Shown one piece after another: positions 23,579-34,250 of a DNA stretch of 64,000 nucleotides (position 1 is the stretch's first letter; every line of letters starts with the position of its first letter). Position numbers and translations under genes: made by a program. The DNA lies in contig JAVTVY010017327.1 of assembly GCA_036873755.1 (NCBI GenBank), forward strand, positions 1 to 64,000, read 5' to 3'. This DNA comes from Hanleya hanleyi (lineage: Eukaryota > Mollusca > Polyplacophora > Lepidopleurida > Hanleyidae). The notes under the pieces are model-generated. The model was not told the origin of the DNA. It did not search any database and saw only the letters and a list, made by a program, of their open reading frames with translations.

Positions 23579-23706
23579 GTAGTATCCGAGGTTACTTTGA
23601 CTCCGGCCACACTCGCCCACTGTCGGCTATGTACGTAACCGGAAATAAACCATATCTATACGGCATCCAGCATGGCGTGTCTGAGTTGAATCTATGAGAT
23701 ATTACA
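23579..23706 (+). repeat. 3' LTR, 128 bp
   Basis: Begins TGTAGTAT and ends ATATTACA (inverted TG...CA ends), contains AATAAA at 23644-23649, and is preceded by GAAAAAAGGGAGA, a good polypurine tract. The length is short for Gypsy LTRs. Followed directly by the ACGTC target duplication. Confidence 0.87.
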
Positions 23707-23740
23707 ACGTCCGCCTTTTGGAGGGCGTATAAAAATTAAA

Positions 23741-24500
23741 GCCTAATAATTTTGTGCATTATTTTTTCATGTTGTTCCAGTAATATACTTGTCTTTCACC
23801 ACTGTTGTATGCCTTTATATGAACAGAAGCACAGCAACATATGCCAGCTTGAAAATATGGAAGTAATAATACATAGGCCTGTGCCTGGGTTCAGCCATAT
23901 ATCCCACTCCTTGCACTGACCCGTTGATTGTGCCCCACTGGACCCTGAATCAACGGACGGATGGAGTTAATACATGATGGAGAAAAGTTCCAAAGTCGTA
24001 CAATAGTGTCAAGTGGTGCCCTTTGAAGCTTTAGATTACGGATTTATTAAGAAGTACCTGGTAATTAAAAACCGACCCACGAAAACTGGGCCTTGTATGG
24101 TAACTGAAGACCTATAGGCTGAGGCCTACTGTTTGCACAGTGAGTTGTGTATTTTTATCCCAAGTTCCTCCAGGGTTCCTCCATCCCTATATCTTTACTT
24201 AATGAAAGCAACGATAATGGAAATAAGAAAATGCATAGACAGTTGACCCCAAAAAAAGAATAAAAGTCAAGTAAACAAACGCAAGTCGTCTGCAGTTTAC
24301 CTCGGCCTTGTCTTGTGTACGGTAGCATCTCAGAGCGAGGTCATGTGGGGGGCATCCGTTATCGGGAACCACCACAACAGCAAGAGCTCGTGCAGGTCAC
24401 AAACCACTGAAAACGGCCAACCTTCATATATAGTGGAACATGGCCCTATCAAATGCCCGGTATGGGCCCACCTATGTGGTGGAGAGCTCAATGAGTACAC
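23741..24500. other. Unannotated stretch
   Basis: No recognisable gene or repeat. Short ORFs without similarity. Confidence 0.5.
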
Positions 24501-24952
24501 TTTGATCTGACTACGATTTCTCCCTAATAGTTCATTTACATGACATGATTTAATTAATTATTGTGAATAGAGTGTATTTCATTGCTAACCATGTTTCCAT
24601 ATTGTGAACTGATGAATTCTGCATTGTATTCTCACTGAGTGACATATTGTTTTCCTCGGATATCAACTATTGTATTCATCGGAGCTTAGCTGCAGTATTC
24701 TATGCATCAGAAGTCTATTCATCGGAAATCAATTACAGTATTCGTTAGATCAGCTATCAATCAGAAATCAATTACAATATTTCGCTTGTCAATTTGTATT
24801 TTCATCGAAGTTGGAATCTATTCAAAGTTTGATCTATTGGTTTTAAATTTCTCCTAGTTAATCCATTCCTGCATTATTAATTGATCGATTTGTATTGATA
24901 AAATTATTAGCAAGTAATTTTATTGCTCGATTGCAACTTTGATACTGTTATT

Positions 24953-26278
24953 ATGAATCTATATAATACGTATAAAATATCTAGTTGGAATATACAGGGC
25001 CTGGCCCCCAAATGCTCCTCGCTATTGTCCCTAAATATGGACACCTTACAGTTATTCGATGATAGTGATTTTATTGCCCTCACTGAGAGTTGGGTGACTG
25101 CCAATGAAGTTACCAGTAACACATATAAAGATTCTTTCCCTGGTTATACCACAGAATGCTTTGCCAGAACTTGTCCTCATTCTCGTGAAGATAGAGGAGG
25201 AACAGCTTTCCTGTTTAAGAATAAATTTAAGGAGGCCATCACAACAATCAATAATCATGATGGTGACATCATATGGATTAAAATTTCTGCAACTGCTCTG
25301 AAACTAAAGAGAGACCTTTTTATTTGTGTGGCATATATACCACCAGAGAATTCATCAATTTGGCAGAAAAAGGCCTATATTCCATTCAGTATATTGGAAA
25401 ATGATATATCATTTTACCAAAGGCTTGGTGATGTAATCATTTGTGGAGATCTCAATTCTAGATCTGCTCAACTAACTGATATTATCCCAGTGTGTCACGC
25501 ATCGCGGCACTCTCCCCTACCTGATCTCAATACTATATGTAACGTAACTATCCCTACAGTACGAAATAATCAGGATTCTATAGTTAATCAGTTTGGCAAG
25601 TCACTCACACAGCTTTGTAAAAGTACAGGTATCTGTATACTTAATGGAAGATGCACAGGCGATAGCTTTGGTAATTTTACCTGTTATACATATAATGGGG
25701 CTAGCACAGTGGATTTGTTCCTTGTGCATTCCAGTATGTATCCGGATATCTCTTCTTTAAAAGTGATGCCATTATCTTACCTGTCTGATCATTGTATTGT
25801 ATCGTTAGAACTCAATATTGCCTCATCCTCACAGATTACAGCAGGCTCACTTCATACTAAGAACACGGATGACCGTACTAATGCCAAACCGTCGAAATCC
25901 CCACAATATAAGTACATCTGGGACCGGCTTTCAACTGAACGATACACTCACTCCCTTAAGTACGACTGTGAAATAAGGTCAAAGATGAACTCTTTCCTCA
26001 TGAGCTCCTTCGGTACTCCAAACGGTATTAATAATGCGACCTCTGACTTCTCTGATATACTCCTAACCGCTTCCAACAAGTCCCTAAAACTTGTGCGTAT
26101 TAAAAAAGGCCCTTGTAAACGTAAAAAATGGTTTGATAGCGATTGTCAGGAACTTAAAAATAGTCTCCAGAGAGCCTGGAAGCAGCATTTATCATTTCCT
26201 TATGACCGTAGTCTTATTCATGACTTACACCAAAAACGTAAACTTTATAAAAAAAACCAGAAAATGGAAGGAGAATAG
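24953..26278 (+). CDS. LINE endonuclease (EEP/APE-like) domain, frameshifted
   Basis: First ATG of the frame at 24953 (the open frame itself extends slightly upstream). Motifs of the exonuclease-endonuclease-phosphatase fold appear in order: SWNIQGL, ALTESW, VAYIPPE, CGDLNSR and LSDHCIVS, supplying the catalytic Asn, Glu, Asp/Asn and His. The enzyme nicks target DNA to prime reverse transcription. The frame closes at a TAG just after an A8 run at 26249-26256, where the downstream RT frame takes over: a one-base change in the homopolymer separates two parts of what is normally one protein. Confidence 0.9.
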   Translation: MNLYNTYKISSWNIQGLAPKCSSLLSLNMDTLQLFDDSDFIALTESWVTANEVTSNTYKDSFPGYTTECFARTCPHSREDRGGTAFLFKNKFKEAITTINNHDGDIIWIKISATALKLKRDLFICVAYIPPENSSIWQKKAYIPFSILENDISFYQRLGDVIICGDLNSRSAQLTDIIPVCHASRHSPLPDLNTICNVTIPTVRNNQDSIVNQFGKSLTQLCKSTGICILNGRCTGDSFGNFTCYTYNGASTVDLFLVHSSMYPDISSLKVMPLSYLSDHCIVSLELNIASSSQITAGSLHTKNTDDRTNAKPSKSPQYKYIWDRLSTERYTHSLKYDCEIRSKMNSFLMSSFGTPNGINNATSDFSDILLTASNKSLKLVRIKKGPCKRKKWFDSDCQELKNSLQRAWKQHLSFPYDRSLIHDLHQKRKLYKKNQKMEGE

Positions 26279-28532
26279 ATTTCGAGAGGACATCCTTTCG
26301 AAACTTAATCTACTACAGTCTACTGATCCGAAAGAGTACTGGAAATTAATCAAGTCCCTCACTGAAGATAATAGTACCTCAGCAGTGGATAACATTCCCC
26401 TTACTACATGGCATCAACATTTCTCCAAGCAAAACAAAGATATTAACAATAAATGTCTTCCTTTTCATGACCAGATAAAAACTAATGTAGTTCTGAATGA
26501 ACAAGCCAAAGATGTTAATGAGGATTTGAATCAGCCTATTACAGCGGCTGAATTGTTATTTGCGGTTAAGAAACTTAAAAATAATAAATCCAGTGGGCCT
26601 GATCTTATATTAAATGAAGTGTTAAAAAATTTTGTTCCTTTATTAATGGACCACTTTCTGAAACTCTTTAACATTATCTTAGATAGTGGATCCTTTCCAC
26701 CAGGTTGGAGCAGTGCATTCCTCATCCCAGTGTTTAAGAAGGGAGACAACTCTGAGGCGACCAACTATAGAGGCATTGCCCTTGCCAGTTGTCTGTGTAA
26801 ATTTTTCCTTAATATAATTAACAGCCGCATCACTAACTATTTAGAAGAGAGTGAACTCTTAGATAGCGCCCAATTTGGCTTCCGGAAAGGACTCTCAACT
26901 GTCGATAATATATTCCTGTTAAACACACTAATCAAGAAATATAAATCCACTCACAAAAAACTCTTCATATGTTTTATTGATTTCAGTAAGGCATTTGACC
27001 ATATTTGGCATGATGGGCTGTTCTACAAACTTATGTCTCACAACATCAATGGGAAAATCTATAATGTTTTGAAAAGTATGTATACACACTCCTCTTATAT
27101 AGTTAGAACCAAACAGGGTGTTTCCAAACCCATTGACTCTGAATTGGGGGTTAAACAAGATTGTGTCTGCAGCCCTACCCTATTCAACATTTACATGAAT
27201 GATTTACAGCATTATCTCAATTCCCCATTAGGCAAAGCCCCTACTCTCAATGACAATGAAGTTTCTCATTTACTCTATGCTGATGACCTAGTACTGTTCT
27301 CTACAACTAAATCTGGTCTTCAAACCAATCTAAATAACCTCTCCACTTTCTGTTCTGAGTGGAAAATGAAAATAAATCTCGATAAATCGAAAGTCCTTGT
27401 TTGTGGCTGCAGCCATAAATTTGCCCAGGCTCATTTCGTATTCAACATTAATACTCTCATTCTACACATTGTTGACTCTTATTGTTACCTTGGTATTATC
27501 TTCACCTGTCAAGGTAATTTCAAGAAGGCTGTGTCAAACCTAAAAATCAGAGCGTTGCGCTCCTGGTTTAAAATCAAACAGGGGCTAACTACTAATTATT
27601 CATTACCTATTGAAACCTCAATTAAAATGTATATTTCTATAACAGAACCCATATGTTCCTATGCTTCTGAAGTCTGGGGTCTCAGTGTTCTGAACTCTCA
27701 GAAATTTGACTTCTCCAACTGGTCTCGTTCTGTGTGTAACAAAGTTACCATTCAAACTTGTAAGAGTATACTGGGAGTACCGAAGAGAACTAATAATGTC
27801 AGCTGTCTGGCTGAACTTGGTTTATACCCAATGTCAGTCCAGATATTAGTGCGCATGGCTAAATATTGGTCTAAATTAAGATCATCTACCAACAGTCGAC
27901 TTTATGACGCATACATGGAAGACAAATCCTTCATACATCAGCAGCCTAAATTGTCATGGGTTAGTGCTGTTGAAAATCTGGTTCACTCATCTATGGGTTA
28001 TCTCCCTGGACAGTCTTGTCCCCCAAGAAACATTGGCAGTAAAGTGACATGTTTTCTTAAAGAAAATTTTGTCAACTTCTTCCTTGACAGCACATCGCAA
28101 GGTGCGGATAGCTCACCATCGAAAATGAGAACATTTGGCACGATTAAACATGATATTTCACTATCTAGCTATCTCTTACATATTAAGAATAGACAGCACC
28201 GCCTTGCATTAACTAGTTTACGCCTCAGTACTCACTCTCTTGAAATCGAGAGAGGTCGATACAAAGACATACCTCCTAATGAGAGGGTCTGCAAACAGTG
28301 CTCTCTAGGGTCTGTTGAGGATGAGCGGCATTTTTTATTGTCCTGCCCTTTCTACCATGCGCTCAGGCAGGGTATCGTCAATATTATATCTCAACAGCAG
28401 TATGATATATTTAACCTGTTCGAGCTTCTCCTGGACCCCCCTGATGATATTGCCCCTGCCGTGGGATGCTTCGTTTATTGCTGCTTTGAAAAGAAGCGTG
28501 TATTACATTCAAGCAAGACTCCTGTCCCTTGA
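26249..28532 (+). CDS. LINE reverse transcriptase and C-terminal zinc knuckle
   Basis: Continuous with the endonuclease apart from the A8 frameshift; the frame is also open back to 26091, but that part is a shadow. RT blocks in order: NNKSSGPD, IPVFKKGD, NYRGIAL, AQFGFRKG, FIDFSKAFD, GVKQDCVCSP, LLYADDLVLF (catalytic YADD), KMKINLDKSK and YCYLGI. The usual GVKQGC is GVKQDC here, a change at a normally invariant Gly. The C-terminus has a CKQC...HFLLSC zinc-binding motif found in I/Nimb/CR1-type proteins. No RNase H domain was seen. Ends with TGA at 28530-28532. Confidence 0.9.
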
Positions 28533-28672
28533 ACAGTCTTTGTAATATAACTGAGAGTTATAGCCTTTATCTATTTGAATGTATTTAGGTCAGTTACTTA
28601 TTAATTTGTTGTTGTACCCGGCCCCACGTGGGCGTATATGTACAAATAAAGAAATCTGAATCTGAATCTATC

Positions 28673-29204
28673 TTGAGAAAGGAAAAAAAAAAGAGAGAAA
28701 AAAAAGATTGTGACAAGGCCATGAAAAAGGCCCTGACAAGGGCGGATAGATCTAGCGAATCAAGGGGGTCCAACATAGGGATTTATTACTTAGCCACAAC
28801 TGTTCCTTCCTATCAATATTGCCTTCGGTATCAACCGAATGTGGCTAGGATTTACTCAATCGATTTACTTGGTGAATATACTTTTGTTAATAGATTCGGC
28901 TTGAAAGAATGTCAGTATAGCCCGACATGCAGCCCCTAAGTGATATTTTATAAACTGATATCTATGGAACGTTCAATAGATATCAGTCTGCTTCAATTGT
29001 TGCTTCATTACAGGGAAAGTACCGCACATTATTTATCTAAAGCGTACCAGTAGTAGACCTAGAATGAGATTGCAATCGAACAGAGAACAAAGCAACAGAT
29101 TGACGGTTTCGGGCTCAAACCTCATGCGACTGTCTCCGAGAAAGGAATAATGTGCCGCAATCCAGTCAAATGTCGCCTAACTGAACGAAATAACATTGGC
29201 TGAA
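28673..29204. other. Unannotated stretch
   Basis: Purine-rich tract (GAAAAAAAAAAGAGAG type) at about 28677-28705, then sequence without recognisable features. Confidence 0.5.
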
Positions 29205-29330
29205 TAGAATTTTTCATAACTTTTTCACTATAACCCTTTCTTTTACTTGAGATCCCAGCTAGTACTTATTTATTCACAAACACGAGATATACGAACTCTC
29301 AACTAATTTTCACGGAGAAACCCAAGAAAT
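29205..29330 (-). repeat. Repeat I, distal part of interrupted copy
   Basis: The reverse complement matches the plus strand at 63886-64000 closely (shared AAAATTAGTTGAGAGTTC and ATCTCGTGTTTGTGAATAAA). Together with 34023-34250 it forms one repeat copy that was split by the insertion at 29331-34022. Confidence 0.88.
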
Positions 29331-29711
29331 CATGGGCGTCGCTAGGATTTATCAAAGGGGAGTCGATTATCATAGCACTTTTTAGGCGAGGGTCCAGGGG
29401 CCGCCTAGGCCCCGGAAGCTCCGGGGTCCTAGATCGCCGGAGATGCTTTCTAAGCGTTTTCCCGGAATTAAATCTGAACATAATGTATGCAGATTTAGGG
29501 TTATATTATACAACTCTGGGACCTTAGATGGCCTGAGATGCATTCTGAGCGATTTCCAACGACTAAACTAACACGCCATTTGTCAAATATCAGTATTATA
29601 TTTTATTCTCTTGTCATCTTGAAAACACAATAATAATGCTTTGGGCCGATATACCTCGTAGGCTAACCCAGTGGCGTCGGAACGTATTTGAAAGTGGGGG
29701 AACACTATCAC

Positions 29712-30575
29712 AGCCCAACAGACGGGGGTCCAGGGGCCGCCTAGGCCCCGGAAGCTCCGGGGTCCTAGATTGCCGGAGATGCGTTCTGAACGTTTTTCCG
29801 GAAATAAAAGTTATCATACTGCATGTACATTTATGATTCTATTTTCATGATTATTTTTTTCGCAATTATAAGCATGCATCGATATTGAAAACATCGCACC
29901 TCATGCCTTCATCCATTTGACGTTCTAGTTATATTTAAAACATACAAAACGATGACTTGGGAGTTCTTGGGAGGGAAACCAATATGCCTACAGATACGAT
30001 CCATTCACACAAAGATAAAACAAGGAAATCCTCACATCCCAACAGGCGAGGGTCCACGAGCCGTTTAGGCCCCGGAAGCTCCGAAGTTCAGATCTCCAGA
30101 GACGCGTTCTAAGAGTTTTCCCAGAAATAAATTCGAACGTAATGTATGCAGATTTTTGGTTCTATTTTCACGTATGTTTCGCATTTATAAGCACTCATCG
30201 ATATTGAAAAAATCATACTTCATGCCTGAATCCATTTGACTTTTCAGTTATATTTATCACATAAAAAAACACATAAAAAACGATGGCCTTTACATCATGG
30301 AACATTAGAACCAATATGATAGCGATTCATTTACACAAAGCTAAAATGAGCGATCCTCACAGCCTGACAGGCGAGGGTCCAGGGGCCGCCTAGGCCCCGG
30401 AAGCTATGGGGTCTCCGGTTGCCGGAGATGCGTTTTACCCGTTTTCCCGGAAACCAATCTGAACACAATGTATATAGATTTATGGTTCTATTCTCACATT
30501 TGTTTCGCATGAACCCGCATCGATATTGAAGAATATGCCGGACTCCATTTGACTTTCTGGTTTGACACAAACAAA
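29712..30575 (+). repeat. ~325-bp tandem repeat
   Basis: A GGGTCCAGGGGCCGCCTAGG-type box (the complement of itself in part, rich in CCTAGGCCCCGGAAGCTCC) recurs at about 29728, 30051 and 30374; each is followed by CCGGAAATAAA, TGTATGCAGATTT, GCATCGATATTGAA and CCATTTGACTTT segments. A further box with the same sequence lies at about 29390 near the end of the outer element, and one at about 55190. The units are 10-20 percent diverged. Confidence 0.78.
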
Positions 30576-31324
30576 ACGGGCCTATAACACACCACTACAC
30601 GTCCTGGCACTCTATCTGTAATTTTTATGTGGGGACATGGTCTGAGTTAGGGATGCTGAAAAGTGGGTGGCCAAAAGATATTCGGGCCCCCCTAAATCAA
30701 ACGAGAGATCCTGAAGGATCTTGGCGCCCACCATTGTCCGATAATTGTAAGCTAATGACAAGAGGATCTGTTTGTCCATTGCTACTAGGAACAAGCAATT
30801 GATTTGTAATTTTGTTTACAGAATTTCGAATCTGAGCGAAAAAGATCGAAAAAGGGACACTGGAAAACACCAAGATATCTTTCTAAGTTTCAGGAGTTTC
30901 AAGATTTCTAGAAACTGTACTTATGTCGGTTGTTATAGTACAAGACTACAAGTTAGTCTGAAAGTGAATGTACATGTACAGAGGATCCTTCGTCTTCGTT
31001 TTGTAGTATTTTTTTAATTTTTTTTTATATTTTTGCACGTGTCATCATTGGGTACTGAAAGCGAAGACAAATATGTCTTTGACACTTTGGCATGAGCTAT
31101 GAAACATACTTAAGATTTTATAATTAGGAACGAATGCTAATTCTGTTCTGTTTACTGGGCTAGTTTGAGACATATCTTTTAAGATACCATGCTCGAAAAT
31201 AGTAAGATGGTACAATACTTAATACTGAAGGGATCCGGTCCGCTCAGTAAACATGAAACTTCGAAAGTGTCTGAATCCTGATTATCTACCTTGGATCGAA
31301 ACATGCAGTAGTCTACAGTTGTCG

Positions 31325-31570
31325 AGTTGTGATGTTGTGTCACAAGAGTGACGTCCCTTCATGTAGCCGACCCCCGGCAGACGAAACGGTGGGGCAGTTC
31401 ATTTGCAAACTGCATGGACTAAAGAAAACTCAAAGAAATGCTTTTTAATTCCGAATTATTTGAACTCCTTGATATGGAAGGTGAAGGTACGGATATTCTC
31501 TATAGTCAATATATAGAATATGCCCCACCGTTTCATCCGCCGACTCTTTTGATGCAACGTCACAACTCCG
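31325..31570. repeat. Inverted repeat at the start of the satellite block
   Basis: Arms 31325-31397 and 31520-31570 pair through GAAACGGTGGGGCA and GAGTTGTGATGTTG-type blocks, with about 120 bp between. It precedes the satellite array directly and may be one end of the element that carries it. Confidence 0.65.
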
Positions 31571-31593
31571 AAATACCATATTAATTTGAAGCG

Positions 31594-33120
31594 TAACTTG
31601 GATTTTCGAATCGGACCAAAAACACAACTAGACCCCAAGGGGAACCTATGTACCAAATTTGAGAAAGATCCCAGCAGTACTTCCTGAGGAATCACGATAA
31701 CAAAGTTGCATGAGGAAACCCAAGATGGCTGCCTGGTGGCCATATTGGATTTTCGAATCGGACCAGAAAAGGTATCTTGCACAACTAGACTCCAAGGGGA
31801 ACCTGTGTACCAAATTTGATAAAGATCCATGAAGTAGTTCCTAAGAAATCGCGATAAAGTTTCATGAGGAAATCCAAGATGGCTGCCTGGTGGCCATATT
31901 GGATTTTCGAATCGGACCAGAAAAGGTATCTTGCAGAACTAGACCGCAAGGGGAACCTGTGTACCAAATTTGAGAAAGATCCATGCAGTTCTTCCTGAGA
32001 AATGACGATAACAATGTTTCAGGGGGAAATCCCAGATGGCTGCCTGGTGGCCATATTGAATTTTTGAATCGTACCAGAAAAGGTATCTTGCACAACTAGA
32101 CTCCAAGGGGAACCTGTGTACCAAATTCGACAAAGATCCATGAAGTTGGTCCTGAGAAATCGCGATAACAAGGTTTCATGAGGAAATCCAAGATGGCTGC
32201 CTGGTGGCCATATTGGATTTTCGAATCGGACCAGAAAAGGTAGGTATCTTGCATAACTAGACCCCAAGGGGAATCTGTGTACCAAATTTGAGAAAGATCC
32301 ATACAGTAGTTCCTGAGAAATGACATTAACAATGTTTCATGGGGAAATCCAAGATGGCTGCCTGGTGGCCATATTGGATTTTCGAATCGGACCAGAAAAG
32401 GTATCTTGCGCAACTAAACCCCAAGGGGAACCTGTGTACCAAATTTGAGAAAGATCCATGCTGTAGTTCCTGAGAAATCGTGATAACAAAGTTTCATGGG
32501 GAAATTCAAGATGGCCGCCTGGTGGCCATATTGTATTTTCGAATCGGACCAGAAAAGGTATCTTGCACAACTAGACCCCAAGGGGAACCTGTGTACCAAA
32601 TTTGAGAAAGATCCATGCAGTAGTTCCTGAGAAATCGCGATAACAAGGTTTCATGGGGAAATGCAAGATGGCTGCCTGGTGGCCATATTGGATTTTCGAA
32701 TCGGACCAGAAAAGGTATCTTGCACAACTAGACCCCAAGGGGAACCTGTGTACCAAATTTGAGAAAGATCCATGAAGTAGTTCCTGGGAAATCGCGATAA
32801 CAAGGTTTCATGGGGAAATCCAAGATGGCTGCCTGGTGGCCATATTGGATTTTCGAATCGGATCAGAAAAGGTGTCTTGCACAACTAGACCCCAAGGGGA
32901 ACCTGTGTACCAAATTTGACAAAGATCCATAAAGTAGTTACTGAGAAATCGCGATAACAAGGTTTCATGGGGAAATCCAAGATGGCCGCCTTGTGGCCAT
33001 ATTGGATTTTCGAATCGGACCAGAAAACGTATCTTGCACAACTAGACCCCAAGGGGAACCTGTGTACCAAATTTGAGAAAGATCCATAAAGTAGTTCCTG
33101 AGAAATCGCGATAACAAGAA
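31594..33120 (+). repeat. 157-bp satellite, ten units
   Basis: CAAGGGGAACCTGTGTACC (with minor variants) starts at 31636, 31793, 31947, 32104, 32265, 32422, 32579, 32736, 32893 and 33050: steps 157, 154, 157, 161, 157, 157, 157, 157, 157. Each unit holds GGCTGCCTGGTGGCCATATT and TTTTCGAATCGGACCAGAAA. The 161-bp step is a 4-bp duplication (TAGG). Later units are more alike than early ones. Because 157 is not a multiple of three, minus-strand frames overlap in rotation and mimic a family of small proteins. Confidence 0.95.
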
Positions 33121-33203
33121 ATTGTTTACGGACGGACGACGGACGACGGACCACGGACGAAAAGCGATTTGAACAGCCCACCATCTGGTGATGGTGGGCT
33201 AAA
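33121..33203 (+). repeat. GACGGAC run and terminal hairpin of the satellite element
   Basis: After the last unit comes a degenerate GGACGGACGAC run, then a perfect 11-bp stem with a 4-base loop: AGCCCACCATC, TGGT, GATGGTGGGCT, followed by AAAAATGGGG. The same plan (tandem units, GGACGGAC run, short hairpin, AAAA) ends repeat families A and, less clearly, B. Confidence 0.85.
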
Positions 33204-33255
33204 AATGGGGGGGGGGGGGGACCCTGGTCCCTCCGCTTCCGACGCCACTATAACC

Positions 33256-34022
33256 ATGTTAAAATGATTAAAACTAAACATCATATCACTTTCCGATCCA
33301 TATGTCATTTCATGACTGTGAACATTAAACTTTTCCTGAAAATATCACAATAATATTGTGTAGAATATCAAAACTGTGTATCATGGACTATATCTCGTGG
33401 CCATGGTGAAATACTGACTAGAAAAATGAAACTAATATCACTCATTAAAACGTGGCCATGGTAAAATACTGGCTAAAAAAATTAAACTGATATATTTTCC
33501 GGAAATGAAATATCACGAATGTAGTATAGCCTTCAACAAAGCTTATACATATACAGCTTTCAGTGTATTGCCCGTTTTGCACTTCGCCAACGGTAGACCG
33601 AGGCTGTCGATGCTTCATTATCAAATCCACACGCATCGAGCAGAAGGAAAAAAACACACGAGTTAGTGTTAATGATTAATTGAATAGTAAATTCGCCTGC
33701 TTTATCCGTCGAGGGTTCTCCTGCTGTATCCGTCGAGGGCGGAGTCTCATGAACAGAGCTATACAGCTCTTTCATAATCCACTTTATGACCATAAAACGG
33801 AAAGTCGTGCTAAACCCATTGTTGAGCGAACTGACGCGTCACTACTGTAACGAAGCATGCTTACGAGCCTGGGGACGGACATTTTTTCTCTCTTTCTTTT
33901 CCCTTTTGCTTTTTTTTTTTTGTTTTGTTTTTGTTTTCTCTGGTTTTTTTTTGTTTTTTTTTTGTTTTTTGGCGCAGGGGAAGTTCGTTCGCACCTGACG
34001 ACCCCCCCTAACGACGCCCCTG
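33256..34022. other. Right part of the outer transposon
   Basis: Contains a local ~75-bp direct repeat around GTGGCCATGG (33400 and 33450), a duplicated ATCCGTCGAGGG (33707, 33731) and a long T-rich tract at 33880-33970. No coding potential; the KKTKKNQRKQK-like frame on the minus strand is just the T-rich tract read backwards. Confidence 0.7.
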
Positions 34023-34250
34023 GAAATAAAGATATAAAATCTAACCCAGACCCGAGGTCACTCTTTGACAACTGGCGTAAATTATCATAAATATGGATAA
34101 ATCTTTCCTACTATTTCAGAAAAGCACCACTAAGCTTACATTTTACAAGTTTGGAAGTTCGGATCGAAAATAGTCCAGGTATCATCGATTAAAAATACTT
34201 TATATAAATGTTAAGAAGAAAGTAAAACGATCCGATTAACAACCCAGAAC
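34023..34250 (-). repeat. Repeat I, proximal part of interrupted copy
   Basis: The reverse complement matches 63664-63890, including TTAATCGGATCGTTTTACTT and TTTAATCGATGATACCTGGA. It ends exactly at the outer transposon target duplication. Confidence 0.88.

Larger units (their letters stand above)
22301..23706 (+). mobile_element. 5'-deleted Ty3/Gypsy retrotransposon with 128-bp LTR
   Basis: Inserted in repeat A with 5-bp target duplication ACATC (22296-22300) / ACGTC (23707-23711); copy 1 has the empty site. It starts with only seven bases of LTR (TGTAGTA) and then jumps to the integrase region, so the 5' LTR remainder, gag, protease and RT are lost. It ends in a 3' LTR at 23579-23706, preceded by a purine-rich tract. 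Confidence 0.88.
20950..23740 (+). repeat. Repeat family A copy 2, interrupted twice
   Basis: Segments 20950-21174, 22107-22300 and 23707-23740 align in order and without gaps to the end of copy 1 (about 8795-9200), including the hairpin terminus. Two mobile elements fill the gaps: a 932-bp TIR element (21175-22106) and a 5'-deleted Gypsy element (22301-23706). The copy keeps two perfect TGACCTTTGACCT sites (21050-21062, 22134-22146). Confidence 0.92.
24501..28672 (+). mobile_element. Near full-length LINE (I/Nimb-like)
   Basis: Non-LTR retrotransposon with an apurinic endonuclease followed by reverse transcriptase. The 5' boundary is not defined; the AT-rich 24501-24952 may be its 5' UTR. 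The 3' UTR (28533-28654) is short and ends in AATAAAGAAATCTGAATC with a terminal (TCTGAA)n repeat at 28655-28669, a simple-repeat tail as in I-group elements and not poly-A. No target duplication was resolved. Assignment to the I group, Nimb-like, rests on RT motif style and is tentative. Confidence 0.85.
29669..33250. mobile_element. Inner TIR transposon (3.58 kb) nested in the outer one
   Basis: Left end CAGTGGCGTCGGAA (29669), right end complementary, ending TTCCGACGCCACTA at 33250; direct repeats TAACC at 29664-29668 and 33251-33255. Poly-G follows the TIR at the right (33207-33220), GTGGGGG at the left. Inside are a ~325-bp tandem array and the 157-bp satellite with its hairpin end. Non-coding: all minus-strand frames through the satellite are accidental. 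Confidence 0.85.
29331..34022. mobile_element. Outer TIR transposon (4.69 kb including nested insertion), 5-bp TSD
   Basis: Left end CATGGGCGTCGCTAGG, right end the complement of CAGGGGCGTCGTTAGG (13-14 of 16 match). Flanking direct repeats GAAAT are at 29326-29330 and 34023-34027. The uninterrupted copy of the target at 63664-64000 has a single ATTTC (complement of GAAAT) at 63886-63890, proving the boundaries. A subterminal GGGTCCAGGGGCCGCCTAGG block lies near 29393. About 1.1 kb remains after removing the nested element (29669-33250). No transposase recognised; 5-bp duplication plus CAGGGGCG ends do not fit a superfamily I can name. Confidence 0.9.

Noticed and set aside
24923..24952. Extension of the LINE ORF upstream to a TTG
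   Set aside because: The first ATG at 24953 sits just before the conserved SWNIQGL motif; a TTG start is not expected.
31456..33184. A series of overlapping minus-strand ORFs with similar products (IWYTGSPWG-type)
   Set aside because: They are translations of the 157-bp satellite in rotating frames; the repeat simply lacks stops.
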